From Bacillus aerolatus (GTDB lineage Bacteria; Bacillota; Bacilli; Bacillales; Domibacillaceae), in NCBI RefSeq assembly GCF_009183655.1, contig NZ_WEIO01000003.1, positions 310,001 to 374,000 of the forward strand: 64,000 bases of DNA. The letters are read 5' to 3'. The position numbers were made by a program, and so were the translations under genes. Positions 9,295 to 18,121 of this stretch are shown in pieces; within the stretch, counting starts at the first letter, position 1; each line of letters begins with the position of its first letter. The notes below the pieces were generated by a model. It saw nothing but the letters and a program-made list of their open reading frames with translations. It was not told where the DNA came from and ran no database searches.

Positions 9295-10758
9295 TCATGT
9301 ACCGCAAAAGGTTCGGTAAGGGATTGTTGACGCAGGCAGTGTGGAGTACTCAGCTTGTTCGGCGGAGTGCGCATAAGGGTTTGACAGCATCTCCAAAAGC
9401 CGTTCCATCACGCTATAGTCTCCTTGTTCTACTGCCGCTTCTAGTGCCTCTTCTACCCGGTGGTTTCGTGGGATTAGCGCAGGATTGCTGTTCCGCATCA
9501 ACTGATTCGAGGAGTCTTTCGATTCCTGCTGCCTGCCTAGTCTTGTCTGCCAGCGCTCATGCCATTCAGTGAATTCCGGGGTTCCAAGCAGAGCCGTATC
9601 CTCTAGCGTATCAAAAGTTAATGCACGGAAAGTATTCGTATAGTCCGCGCGATGCTTCTTCATCACACTTAGCAATTCTTTAATCAGGGCTTCATCCTCT
9701 GCCTCTTCATTAAATATCCCTAGCTTTGCTCTCATTCCCGCGACCCAATTAGAGTGATACAACTTAGTAAAATCAGAAATCTTATCCTGGGCCAATTCGA
9801 CAGCCTGCTCTTCATCATCATGCAGCAGCGGCAATAGGGCTTCAGCAAATCGCGCAAGATTCCACCCGCCAATAACCGGCTGATTGCCATAGGCATAGCG
9901 GCCTTGAATGTCAATGGAACTGAATACGGTTGCTGGGTCATAGGTATCCATGAAGGCGCAAGGACCATAATCAATGGTTTCTCCGCTAATAGTCATGTTA
10001 TCGGTGTTCATCACCCCATGAATAAAACCAACAAGCTGCCACTTGGCAATAAGCTCAGCCTGACGCTTGACCACTTCTTGAAGCAGTGAAAGATATTGGT
10101 TCTCACCGGCTTCAACTTCTGGAAAATGGCGATGGAGTGCATAGTCAGCCAAGATCCGGAGTTCCCGGGCTGTGCCCCATTGTGCAACGTATTGAAAGGT
10201 ACCGACGCGCAGATGACTGGCAGCCACACGGGTCAAAATGGCACCAGGCAGCTTGGTTTCGCGGATGACTAACTCACCAGTTGTCACCACGGCCAGGCTG
10301 CGGGTCGTAGGAATACCAAGCGCATACATGGCTTCGCTAATGATGTATTCACGCAGCATCGGTCCAAGTGCCGCCCGGCCATCGCCTCCGCGAGAGTATG
10401 GCGTTCTACCTGAACCCTTAAGCTGAATATCAACCCGCTCATCTCGAGGAGTGATCTGCTCGCTTAGCAGCACCGCTCGACCATCCCCTAACATGTTAAA
10501 ATGCCCGAATTGATGCCCTCCGTAAGCTTGAGCAAGAGGCGAAGCACCCTCGGGAATCTCGTTTCCAGCAAACACCGCTGCGCCGTCTTCGCTTTGCAGT
10601 GCCTGAACGTTCAAACCAAGAGACTCTGCTAACTTGTTATTTAGAATGACCAACTTCGGTGATCGTACAGGAGTTGGATTCGTGCTGGAAAAAAATAATC
10701 CTGGCAGACGAGCATAACTGTTGTCTAAGTTCCACCCTGTTTCTTTACTCTTTGTCAT
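9295..10758 (-). CDS. selO: Protein adenylyltransferase SelO (YdiU/UPF0061)
   Basis: A 487-residue pseudokinase-fold enzyme that transfers AMP to Ser/Thr/Tyr of target proteins; in other organisms it is linked to redox homeostasis. Visible landmarks: [10 protein letters not shown] (about 78-87), [11 protein letters not shown], the nucleotide-binding [20 protein letters not shown] (about 113-132), the catalytic-loop segment HGVMNTDNM (about 247-255) and DYGPCAFMD in place of a kinase DFG. It ends with the family tail YRTFCGT; this member has Cys there, as in bacterial SelO generally, and no sign of selenocysteine. GAAAAGGAG precedes the ATG. It is monocistronic. Confidence 0.94.
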   Translation of the reverse strand: MTKSKETGWNLDNSYARLPGLFFSSTNPTPVRSPKLVILNNKLAESLGLNVQALQSEDGAAVFAGNEIPEGASPLAQAYGGHQFGHFNMLGDGRAVLLSEQITPRDERVDIQLKGSGRTPYSRGGDGRAALGPMLREYIISEAMYALGIPTTRSLAVVTTGELVIRETKLPGAILTRVAASHLRVGTFQYVAQWGTARELRILADYALHRHFPEVEAGENQYLSLLQEVVKRQAELIAKWQLVGFIHGVMNTDNMTISGETIDYGPCAFMDTYDPATVFSSIDIQGRYAYGNQPVIGGWNLARFAEALLPLLHDDEEQAVELAQDKISDFTKLYHSNWVAGMRAKLGIFNEEAEDEALIKELLSVMKKHRADYTNTFRALTFDTLEDTALLGTPEFTEWHERWQTRLGRQQESKDSSNQLMRNSNPALIPRNHRVEEALEAAVEQGDYSVMERLLEMLSNPYAHSAEQAEYSTLPASTIPYRTFCGT

Positions 10759-10960
10759 AGCTTCTCCTTTTCTTTTTATATAATAGTGTTTTCTGTTTAT
10801 GAAACAAAAATTATAAGCATGTTTAGTTGTCTACATTTCATAAAAACATCATGCAGTCTCTTTTTAATGTCTACTTCTTCCAACTTATTATACACTTTCC
10901 ACACAAGGATGCGTCCTTTAAAGTAAAGTGATTGCCTGTCACTGTCCCTAAATTTAAAGA

Positions 10961-11004
10961 AGAAGCAGATACCCTTAATGGGTTCCTGCTTCTTCTTTTA
11001 AGTC
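10961..11004. terminator. Hairpin between selO and mqo
   Basis: AAAGAAGAAGCAG and CTGCTTCTTCTTT form a 13-bp stem ending in TTTT. In the 383-bp selO-mqo gap this and the mqo terminator are the only structures I see; the rest is AT-rich and includes a short GCCTGTCACT motif shared with the hairpin at 1274. Confidence 0.7.
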
Positions 11005-11092
11005 TATTTTTGTCGATCATTTTATCTTGCTTACTTTTCAATTTATTTGTGCCAATAGTTATTTCTGCTTTTCATGGGTCGACACGTTAGAA

Positions 11093-11125
11093 ACCCCCAC
11101 TTCAAGCTTTGCAAAGTGGGGGAGC
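11093..11125 (-). terminator. Terminator of mqo
   Basis: On the minus strand CCCCCACTT / AAGTGGGGG form a GC-rich stem followed by TTTCT, just after the mqo stop. Confidence 0.75.
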
Positions 11126-11141
11126 ATTCATATCCAAAGAA

Positions 11142-12644
11142 TTAACTATAAACCGGCTCTTTTTCGCTTAGACCAAGCGTCTCTGCTGTTGAATTATGAA
11201 TTTCATGCAGAAGCTCCGGGTTTTGCATTAGTGACACGCCATAAGAAGGGATCATTTCTTTGATTTTCGGTTCCCACTCTTTCACATGTTGCGGGAAGCA
11301 TTTTTTAATTACCTCAAGCATAACGTGAACGGCAGTAGAAGCACCCGGAGAAGCGCCTAGTAATGCTGCGATCGAGCCATCAGCCGCACTTACAACTTCC
11401 GTACCAAATTGAAGCGTTCCTTTGCCGCCCGCTTCAGTGTCTTTAATAACTTGTACACGTTGGCCAGCAACTACAATATCCCAATCCTCGCTTTTAGCGT
11501 TCGGGATAAACTCACGTAACTCTTCCATGCGCTGTTCTTTCGATAACATGAGTTGTTGGATCAGATATTTTGTCAACGCCATCTCTTTAATCCCTGCCGC
11601 CAATAACGTTGTAATATTATGCGGTTTTACAGAAGCAATTAAATCCATATTTGAACCGTTTTTTAAGAACTTAGGCGAGAAGCCGGCGAACGGTCCAAAT
11701 AGCAATGATTTTTTGTTATCGATATAGCGTGTGTCAAGGTGCGGAACAGACATTGGTGGAGCACCAACTTTAGCTTTTCCGTATACTTTTGCATGATGCT
11801 GCTCCACAACTTCTTGATTTTTACATGACAGGAATAACCCGCTAATCGGGAATCCACCAATGTGTTTCCCTTCAGGAATACCTGATTTTTGTAGTAACTC
11901 CAAGCTTCCTCCCCCCGCTCCAAGGAAGACGAATTTTGCAGTATGGTATTCCGCTTTACAGCCATCGATATCGTGGACTTTTACTTCCCATAAGCCGTCT
12001 TTAGTACGTTTAATGCTTTCGACACTATGTTTGTAATTGATATCGACGTTTTGAGTTTTTAAGTGGTCAAATAGCATACATGTTAAAGCACCAAAGTTAA
12101 CGTCTGTGCCAGTGTCGATTTTTGTTGCTGCGATGGCTTCATCCGCTGGACGGTCTTGCATAATAAGCGGAATCCATTCCATCAGTTTTGCTGGGTCATC
12201 GGAAAATTCCATCCCTTTGAAAAGAGGATTTTTTGACAGCGCCTCAAAGCGTTTCTTTAAAAACGCGACATTTTGTTCCCCTTGTACCATACTAATATGA
12301 GGTAATGGCATGATAAAGTCCTGTGGATTATTGATCAACTTACTATTTACAAGATAAGACCAAAACTGCATTGAAACTTGAAACTGTTCATTAATTTTTA
12401 TCGCTTTGCTAATATCTACGGATCCGTCTGATTTTTCAACTGTGTAGTTAAGCTCGCACAGTGCCGCATGCCCTGTCCCCGCATTATTCCACGCGTTAGA
12501 GCTTTCCTCTCCTGCTTCGTCAAGCTTCTCAAACACTGTAATGTTCCAGTCCGGTGCTAATTCTTTCAGAAGTGTACCTAAAGTCGCGCTCATGATTCCG
12601 GCACCAATTAAGATGACGTCTGTTTTATTTTCTCTGTTGCTCAT
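11142..12644 (-). CDS. mqo: Malate:quinone oxidoreductase
   Basis: A 500-residue FAD enzyme of the MQO family, a peripheral membrane protein that oxidises malate to oxaloacetate and passes electrons to quinone in the TCA cycle. It shows the FAD motif [16 protein letters not shown] at about residues 11-26, [32 protein letters not shown] and the C-terminal [19 protein letters not shown], all diagnostic for Mqo. Length is normal for the family. GGATAAGGAAGGGTAAA precedes the ATG. It is monocistronic with its own terminator; a pair of 18-bp direct repeats lies about 120-155 bp upstream of the start and may be regulatory. Confidence 0.95.
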   Translation of the reverse strand: MSNRENKTDVILIGAGIMSATLGTLLKELAPDWNITVFEKLDEAGEESSNAWNNAGTGHAALCELNYTVEKSDGSVDISKAIKINEQFQVSMQFWSYLVNSKLINNPQDFIMPLPHISMVQGEQNVAFLKKRFEALSKNPLFKGMEFSDDPAKLMEWIPLIMQDRPADEAIAATKIDTGTDVNFGALTCMLFDHLKTQNVDINYKHSVESIKRTKDGLWEVKVHDIDGCKAEYHTAKFVFLGAGGGSLELLQKSGIPEGKHIGGFPISGLFLSCKNQEVVEQHHAKVYGKAKVGAPPMSVPHLDTRYIDNKKSLLFGPFAGFSPKFLKNGSNMDLIASVKPHNITTLLAAGIKEMALTKYLIQQLMLSKEQRMEELREFIPNAKSEDWDIVVAGQRVQVIKDTEAGGKGTLQFGTEVVSAADGSIAALLGASPGASTAVHVMLEVIKKCFPQHVKEWEPKIKEMIPSYGVSLMQNPELLHEIHNSTAETLGLSEKEPVYS

Positions 12645-12763
12645 TTTACCCTTCCTTATCCCCTAAGATTTGCAGAAAAGATATAGTCGCTCCTTCTTAG
12701 GCGTCATAAGCAAGCCAAGGCGCGACCTGATCACACACCTTTTCTGTATCAATTATAATTGAA

Positions 12764-12801
12764 TATAGTATATCACTTTTACTTATAGTATATCACTTTT
12801 A
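12764..12801. repeat. Two 18-bp tandem direct repeats upstream of mqo
   Basis: TATAGTATATCACTTTTA occurs at 12764-12781 and again at 12784-12801, a 20-bp period (about two helical turns). It lies in the mqo / MFS intergenic region of about 500 bp. The rest of that gap is AT-rich near 12740-12860, with unrecognised sequence at 12860-13030 and a Fur box near its right end. Confidence 0.55.
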
Positions 12802-13083
12802 TTGATAGATTAAAATATCACTATTATATGATAAATATAAGCTATTTAAAAGCTGATAAAAAGTGAAAAGTCCTTCCATAAAGCCCTAGCCTAGCTTCTT
12901 GCAAAGGCTGAGGCGCTGGTTTGCCTCTGTTGGCACAATGGGTTCTCAAGGCCAACATCACTTGTTTCCCAAGCTTTCCAGGCATTTTCTTAGCATTGCC
13001 CTTTGCCTGTAATCGTTTTTAATTGAATAAACATTTTTGTCCTTCCTCCATTATTATTTTATTTATTATCTGCTATTATATTT

Positions 13084-13102
13084 AATAATGAAAATCATTA
13101 TC
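13084..13102. promoter_or_regulatory. Fur box
   Basis: The 19 bases AATAATGAAAATCATTATC match the classical Fur consensus GATAATGATAATCATTATC at 17 of 19 positions. It lies 45 bases upstream of the ATG of the MFS gene at 13147, where bound Fur would block transcription when iron is plentiful. Confidence 0.8.
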
Positions 13103-13146
13103 AGTAATTGCTTATTTTTAAAAATAAAGAACGTGAGGTTGCTGTC

Positions 13147-14358
13147 ATGTGGAATAATAAAAACGTGTGGATTCTCCTAATCGGGGAATTTATTGCCGGT
13201 GTGGGGTTATGGCTTGGAATCATTGGAAATCTTGAGTTTATGCAGGCTAAAGTTCCTTCTGATTTCTTAAAAGCCATTATTCTAGCAATTGGATTACTAG
13301 CCGGCCTTGCTGTAGGGCCATTAGCAGGTCGGGTCGTTGATCAGATGCGTAAAAAAACTATTATGCTCGTATCTGGATTTGCTCGAACAATAAGCGTTAT
13401 TTTTATGTTCATTGCAATTCAAACGGGGTCTCTATGGTGGATGATTATTTTTCTTATCCTTATTGAAATTTGTGCTGCGTTCTATTTTCCAGCTTTGCAG
13501 GCAACAATTCCTCTTGTCGTCAAGGAAAAAGATTTGTTGCAGGTAAATGGTATGTTTATGAATGTTTCTTCAGTGTCTCGGATAATCGGAACAGCGTCAG
13601 CAGGAATTTTGTTAGTAATCATCTCTCTATCTATGCTTTATTTCTTTTCATTTGTTGCCTATTTAGGATTATTTATTCTGACGTGCTTTTTAACAATTAA
13701 TGACTCAAAAAAAGAGAAAACAATTTTAGGAGATATGCATTCACCAAGAACAGGTTTTAAAGATGTCTTTCCGGTTATTAAAGAACGACCAATTGTCTTG
13801 ATGACATTAATGCTATCATTTGTTCCCCTTTTCTTTCTCGGAGGATTTAATCTCATCATAATAAATATTAGTGAACTACAAAGCAGCGCATCGATCAAAG
13901 GGTGGATTTATACAGCAGAAGCAATTGCATTCATTTTAGGTGCTTTTTCTGTAAAACAAATTAGCCATAAATGCTCATCTTATACAATATTATTTCTCTG
14001 TTCATTCGTCATTGGTTTATCACAATTGTTACTCTATTTTGCACAAATTCCAGTTTTGTCGATCATTGTCTTTCTTCTATTTGGGTTTTCTGTCGGAGCC
14101 TTTTTTCCAACAGTTGCTACCATTTTTCAAACGAGCGTACCGAAAGACTTTCACGGTAGATTTTTCTCCTTTCGAATTATGCTCGATGGGTTTATTTTAC
14201 AAGTTGCCTTAATAATTACTGGATTTTTATTGGATATAATGAGGCTGCAACAAATGTCCGTCACCTTTGGCACAATGTCACTTACCATGACGGCAATTTA
14301 CTTTTTTCAGTTTAGAAAACGGAAAACACAATTTGAGTTGAAAGAAAAAATAAGTTAA
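13147..14358 (+). CDS. Fur-regulated MFS transporter, possible siderophore exporter
   Basis: A 403-residue, 12-TM MFS protein of the MFS_3/EntS-like type. It has GRVVDQMRKKTIML at about residues 61-74 (motif A-like), FYFPALQATIPLVV at about 115-128, and a C-terminal half with PKDFHGRFFSFR. The start is ATG 13147, because GTGAGG lies 8 bases before it; an in-frame TTG at 13108 overlaps the region just after the Fur box and has no ribosome binding site. The Fur box at 13084-13102 implies induction by iron starvation. EntS-like members export siderophores, and an iron-siderophore permease pair lies at the left end of the window, so an iron-related export role is inferred; substrate unproven. Confidence 0.75.
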   Translation: MWNNKNVWILLIGEFIAGVGLWLGIIGNLEFMQAKVPSDFLKAIILAIGLLAGLAVGPLAGRVVDQMRKKTIMLVSGFARTISVIFMFIAIQTGSLWWMIIFLILIEICAAFYFPALQATIPLVVKEKDLLQVNGMFMNVSSVSRIIGTASAGILLVIISLSMLYFFSFVAYLGLFILTCFLTINDSKKEKTILGDMHSPRTGFKDVFPVIKERPIVLMTLMLSFVPLFFLGGFNLIIINISELQSSASIKGWIYTAEAIAFILGAFSVKQISHKCSSYTILFLCSFVIGLSQLLLYFAQIPVLSIIVFLLFGFSVGAFFPTVATIFQTSVPKDFHGRFFSFRIMLDGFILQVALIITGFLLDIMRLQQMSVTFGTMSLTMTAIYFFQFRKRKTQFELKEKIS

Positions 14359-14380
14359 ATGATAATCTAGGCAATTATAA

Positions 14381-14420
14381 GAAAAGAAATCAACATACCA
14401 AGGTTAATTTCTTTTCTTTA
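14381..14420 (+). terminator. Terminator after the MFS gene
   Basis: AAAAGAAAT and ATTTCTTTT arms, about 20 bases apart, followed by CTTTAAC, close downstream of the MFS stop. Confidence 0.6.
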
Positions 14421-14533
14421 ACAATCCTTAGTATTTTTAGAACATACTAAATCAACAACTTTACTGTGAAATTAAGTTAGTTCTAAAAAGTGGGCACAAG
14501 AAAATGATAATTCGTTACAATAACTAAAATAAT

Positions 14534-14561
14534 ACCTCATTTACTTATGATACGGTTCCCC
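14534..14561. repeat. Exact 28-bp copy of the rlmH 3' end (putative att site)
   Basis: Identical to 18748-18775, which spans the last codons, stop and first bases downstream of rlmH (core GAACCGTATCATAAGTAA on the minus strand, encoding EPYHK-stop). No rlmH coding sequence precedes it here. The flanking 10-mers ACCTCATTTA (14534-14543) and TAAATGAGGT (14572-14581) form an inverted repeat around the core. Staphylococcal SCC elements integrate at the equivalent rlmH position and leave such direct repeats. Confidence 0.75.
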
Positions 14562-14675
14562 GTAACGCATCTAAATGAGGTTTTCTCGGACTATGAATGC
14601 TAAAATCAGATCCCGTCCCGCAATGGTTTTCAACTCACTTCCTTTTAAATAAGAATTCTTGTCCTTAATTAAGTA

Positions 14676-14938
14676 ACCAGTGAAGGTAAAATAAGCGAAG
14701 GTTTTTCGGTTAGATGCAGAATAGAGCTCGTTTCGGGGTAAATAAGCGGAGGTTTTCCGATTATACAAAGCAAAATCCCCCATTTTCACCTTTTTCGAGT
14801 CAATAGGCGGATTCTCTCTGTCTATTTAGTCTATTTTTTAATTTTATTTACTAATTAAGCGAAATTTTTCCGTCTATTTATTTGATCGGGTGCTTAACCT
14901 GATCCCCCAACCGATAAGAGCGGACCCTCTTGATCCCA
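14676..14938. repeat. 263-bp direct repeat, copy A
   Basis: Aligns over its full length with 18424-18686, with scattered substitutions. It covers the last 20 codons or so of the DUF559 gene plus about 200 bp downstream, which contain several imperfect AATAAGCGGAGGTTTTCCG units. The gap 14359-14877 otherwise holds only the terminator and the att-like repeat. Confidence 0.8.
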
Positions 14939-15543
14939 GATGAGGGAATCAGCATCTTTTTATCGACTAGTTGAGAAAGTACCTTTTTTACTGTCTTGTC
15001 ACTTAGCTTTAAATACTTCTCGACTTCTTTAGGGGATATAGTTTCTCCTTTTCGAATCGCTAGCCTCAGCACTTCCTTTTCGACAAAGGACAGAGATGTC
15101 TGATCCAGTTCATCACCCAGCCATTGGCCAATCACTTGCTGAACAATCTGTTGACATCGACGAGGCTGCTCGTTAACCTGGTCATAAGAAAAGCGGATCA
15201 CGGTCCATCCGTCAATCACCAACTGGTTTTGACGTTCCAGGTTGTCGGAAAATTGCCATCTGCTTATGTTCTTTAGGTGAGGGCCATACCCGTCAACCTC
15301 AAGGCAAATCCGGATGGCGGGACGAATATAAGCAAAATCCAAATACCTTTTGCCATCCTTGAAATCATCGACTTCATATTCTGGATGAAGATACTTGAAA
15401 TGGTAAAATAATGGCCGCCACACTTGCTTCAAAAATAACATTTCAGCCTGATTGTGACCTTCTTGTAAGCGCCGCAGCCGTTCGCCGGTTCTCGCCTGCA
15501 AGTGAGCATTCAAAAAGGCCTGGTATTCACCTTCAAATCCCAT
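14878..15543 (-). CDS. DUF559/Vsr-like nuclease-domain protein with C-terminal winged helix
   Basis: A 221-residue protein I recognise only at family level. Residues about 60-135 look like a PD-(D/E)xK nuclease of the DUF559 type: RYLDFAYIRPAIRICLEVDGYGPH gives the D...E-x-D core (quoted here in parts: YLDFAY, CLEVDGYGPH), then DNLERQNQLVIDGWTVIRFSYDQV. Residues about 165-215 (SPKEVEKYLKLSDKTVKKVL) look like a winged helix. ATG 15543 is chosen, because GGGAGGAAGGGTG precedes it; the in-frame ATG at 15564 lies within that sequence. It is solitary. Its 3' end is duplicated at 18424-18686, so a second, now deleted copy probably existed. A DNA-processing or phage-related role is possible but unproven. 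Confidence 0.6.
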   Translation of the reverse strand: MGFEGEYQAFLNAHLQARTGERLRRLQEGHNQAEMLFLKQVWRPLFYHFKYLHPEYEVDDFKDGKRYLDFAYIRPAIRICLEVDGYGPHLKNISRWQFSDNLERQNQLVIDGWTVIRFSYDQVNEQPRRCQQIVQQVIGQWLGDELDQTSLSFVEKEVLRLAIRKGETISPKEVEKYLKLSDKTVKKVLSQLVDKKMLIPSSGIKRVRSYRLGDQVKHPIK

Positions 15544-15702
15544 AGCACCCTTCCTCCCATCCAATGGTCATGTCTTTTACAGCACCCTAGTGAACAAATC
15601 CTAACGAATTTGGAAACCGTTCTTTCCTCAATTTCTTCTACTATCAAATTTTACATACATATTTATTTATTCATTTGAACTTCGGATAGATTTTTAAAAT
15701 TA

Positions 15703-15870
15703 ATGAGTGTTACTGTGAGTGAAATAATGAGGTTTAATGTTGCTTCAATTGGAGAAAGTAAAAAGCAAATAAAGACTTGCGGAGTAGCAAATGTAAAAGG
15801 AAAATTTAGAGAAGAATTTGAGGATAGAACTATTTTTAGTTTAATAAAATTCTTAAATTTGTCAATATGA
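15703..15870 (+). CDS. Small ORF of 55 residues, unidentified
   Basis: ATG 15703 to TGA 15868-15870 encodes a 55-residue peptide (starts MSVTVSEIMRFNVASIGESK, ends FLNLSI). The codon composition looks plausible, but I see no ribosome binding site and no family. It lies in a 590-bp gap (15544-16134) that otherwise holds a 31-bp dispersed repeat and a terminator. It could be a gene remnant or chance. Confidence 0.25.
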   Translation: MSVTVSEIMRFNVASIGESKKQIKTCGVANVKGKFREEFEDRTIFSLIKFLNLSI

Positions 15871-15907
15871 ACGCAATACCATTCTGATCATTTTTATTTC
15901 CGTTAAG

Positions 15908-15938
15908 GAAAATAGAGTCAGTCCCCCGGTACGCTAAA
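15908..15938. repeat. 31-bp dispersed repeat, copy 1
   Basis: Identical to 18359-18389; core AGTCAGTCCCCCGGTACGC. The two copies bracket the dioxygenase genes. Confidence 0.75.
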
Positions 15939-15976
15939 AATGAGGTCATGCTCCTAAAAGCATGACCTCATTTTTT
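15937..15976. terminator. Strong bidirectional terminator after the dioxygenase operon
   Basis: AAATGAGGTCATGCT and AGCATGACCTCATTT form a 15-bp perfect stem around a 6-7-base loop, with T or A runs on both sides. It lies about 160 bases beyond the stop of the beta-subunit gene. Confidence 0.85.
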
Positions 15977-16134
15977 AAACTATTTAGACAAAAATTCTAG
16001 ACAAATCCATCTGGATTGCGGCATACCTCTGCACCCTCAATCCAAATTTTTACAAAAAATTCGAATCCAAAGATCAGATTATAGAGAAAAGGTGTTCGCG
16101 TCATCACCATGGGGAGACTCGAAATAGCGCAATT

Positions 16135-16668
16135 CTACAAAAACATACTCAAATTCATAACCGTTAATACTGCCTGATCAGGAATGATTGTCCTTGCAGC
16201 AATCTTCCACTGCCCATCTACTTTCCGAATGATGTCTTCCCGCTCGCCAATAATTTCTTCTAATTGATGTTCGGAAGCTCTGCTGCGTTTGAAGTAAAAA
16301 TAGCTTCGGACGTTATATTCATCAGAATTAGCACCAGGCTTTACCATGATGTTGGTGATATAATGCCTCTGCCTTGTTCGTGGATCTTCAACCCACGCGG
16401 AATTCGTATAAAGCCGTTTCACCCTCGTCTCAAGGGATTTTTTCGTTTCTTCAAAATATGTCATATCATCAACGATATTCGAACCATCTCTTCTTTCCGT
16501 TGTCACACGCAACGGCATGCGGTATATAATATCATCGGTTAATAAATCATGCCATTCTTGGTACATATGGTGGTCTAACAAATAGGCTTCATGATATAGA
16601 AATTGAGTAATTTCATGTTGTAATTCTGAATTCACTTGAGTGTTTTGAAATTGCAATTCCATGCTCAC
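16135..16668 (-). CDS. Aromatic-ring-hydroxylating dioxygenase, beta (small) subunit
   Basis: A 177-residue protein of the SnoaL-like/ring-hydroxylating beta family. Landmarks: ITQFLYHEAYLLDHHMYQEWHDLLTDDIIYRMPLR in the first third (seen as FLYHEAYLLDHHMYQEW), MTYFEETKKSLETRV, NSAWVEDPRTRQRHYITN and the C-terminal IPDQAVLTVMNLSMFL. The subunit supports the alpha3beta3 hexamer and has no cofactor. Its ATG overlaps the stop of the alpha gene by four bases, so the two are co-translated. No ferredoxin, reductase or dihydrodiol dehydrogenase gene follows. Confidence 0.9.
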   Translation of the reverse strand: MSMELQFQNTQVNSELQHEITQFLYHEAYLLDHHMYQEWHDLLTDDIIYRMPLRVTTERRDGSNIVDDMTYFEETKKSLETRVKRLYTNSAWVEDPRTRQRHYITNIMVKPGANSDEYNVRSYFYFKRSRASEHQLEEIIGEREDIIRKVDGQWKIAARTIIPDQAVLTVMNLSMFL

Positions 16669-18023
16669 TGGCTATCCTCCTCTTCGTCCAAAAGACCTTT
16701 TGAAATTAGTTCAAACCAACGTTTTTGAATACTTCTTGCTAAGTTATCCGTGTAAGTAGATGGGTAAGCAACACCTGGTCCAGGGAAGTTTTCAACTGGC
16801 TCAAATACGTCTTCTCCCAATAGATAATTGTTCACATTATTATAGCTTAATTCTTTATCTTCCATCATGAGCGCGTCGCTTACTTGAATAATACGAGCCC
16901 AAACTTCTGTATCATCCTGTTCTAATGTTCCAGAGGGACCAAAGGAACCGACATAAGCCTTATATGCTTCCTCCTTGTATTCTTCGGGTGCTGCCTTATC
17001 AATTAAAAACCAACACCATATTTCTACTTTATCAGGCCCTAAAGGTCTCCAAACCCGAAGATTTAAGTAGTTGCACATCTCGCCTTCCATCCCATGCACT
17101 GGACTGTCGAAAGCAAGGTTAGGGAACATACCACCGACAAAAACGGTCGCATTTGAAAAGATTTCATTTTGTTCAGGACTTAAATTTCGTTCAAACATTG
17201 GCCACATCGATTCAGGCAATGTTTGATATTTATAGGGTGACTTGCCTGTTGCAGACGTCATGATACTTAGACCGTGACCGTTACCTAAAACGATCTGATG
17301 GCCATAACTTGCAAAATTCGGGTCATTTGGGCTGATTCCTAATTCAACAGTGGACCGGTGATTCGTTTGAACATGATATGGATCTGAAGCGAAGTTTTCT
17401 TGTGTCATCTTCCAGTTGGCTTGTGCTGTCCAACGTTGAGGAACGCCTCTAACTTCCATTCCGCCATCACTTCTGCCTAACAGGATGTCTAAATACCATT
17501 TCATATCCCCAAGGTAATCCTCCAAAGGCATGGCTTGATGATCCAAGCTTGCAAATATCAACCCTTGGTACATCCCAACTTTCGGAATTGGACGCAGCCC
17601 CCACTCGTCCTTTATCATTTTTTCTCCGTATACTTTTTTTCCGGATACGACACCAACCAGTTCCCCTTCAAGGTTAAAACTCCATCCATGATAGGGACAA
17701 GTAAACGTTTTCTTTTTTCCGAAATCAGCCGTACATAGATGTGCGCCTCTATGCGTACAGGAGTTTAGATAAGCTTTAATCTCTCCGGAATTTGTTTTTA
17801 CAAGTAATACTGGATCACTCGCAATCCAACGCGTCACATAACTTCCGGGCTCTTTTAATTCAGATTCATGCCCCAGAAATTGCCACGTTTTACCAAAAAT
17901 CTGTCTGCGTTCCAATTCATAAATATCCTTATCTGTCACTGCCCATTGAGGCATTAAACCCTTATCCAACTTTTCTTTCAGCTTCTGTAATGTTTGCTTA
18001 TTTACGCTATCTTTAACCAACAT
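16665..18023 (-). CDS. Aromatic-ring-hydroxylating dioxygenase, alpha subunit (Rieske)
   Basis: A 452-residue catalytic subunit. The Rieske [2Fe-2S] ligands are CTHRGAHLC... and CPYHGWSF (CxH-x17-CxxH, about residues 90-112). The mononuclear iron site is DPYHVQTNH near residues 214-222 (two His), with a later Asp expected. Such enzymes insert both atoms of O2 into an aromatic ring to give a cis-dihydrodiol, using electrons from a reductase/ferredoxin. It resembles the benzene/biphenyl/phenylpropionate class; substrate unknown. AGGTGAACAGAGA precedes the ATG. With the beta gene it forms a two-gene operon lacking electron-transfer partners. Four 10-bp tandem repeats lie about 100-140 bp upstream. 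Confidence 0.93.
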   Translation of the reverse strand: MLVKDSVNKQTLQKLKEKLDKGLMPQWAVTDKDIYELERRQIFGKTWQFLGHESELKEPGSYVTRWIASDPVLLVKTNSGEIKAYLNSCTHRGAHLCTADFGKKKTFTCPYHGWSFNLEGELVGVVSGKKVYGEKMIKDEWGLRPIPKVGMYQGLIFASLDHQAMPLEDYLGDMKWYLDILLGRSDGGMEVRGVPQRWTAQANWKMTQENFASDPYHVQTNHRSTVELGISPNDPNFASYGHQIVLGNGHGLSIMTSATGKSPYKYQTLPESMWPMFERNLSPEQNEIFSNATVFVGGMFPNLAFDSPVHGMEGEMCNYLNLRVWRPLGPDKVEIWCWFLIDKAAPEEYKEEAYKAYVGSFGPSGTLEQDDTEVWARIIQVSDALMMEDKELSYNNVNNYLLGEDVFEPVENFPGPGVAYPSTYTDNLARSIQKRWFELISKGLLDEEEDSQ

Positions 18024-18121
18024 TCTCTGTTCACCTCATTAAATCTATTTTTGATGATTAATTTTAAATCTTCTGTTTTTTATAGTTTAGAACGTATTAT
18101 ATATAATGTAAATAAAGGTTT

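Noticed and set aside
9295-10758. SelO as a selenoprotein
   Set aside because: The C-terminal position is an ordinary Cys codon (FCGT tail) followed by a normal end; no in-frame TGA continuation is seen.
14571-14789. 72-codon minus-strand ORF as a gene
   Set aside because: It lies in the duplicated repeat with periodic AATAAGCGGAGG units, which give the recurring NRKT.AY pattern; no ribosome binding site, and the homologous copy at 18.4 kb does not keep the frame.
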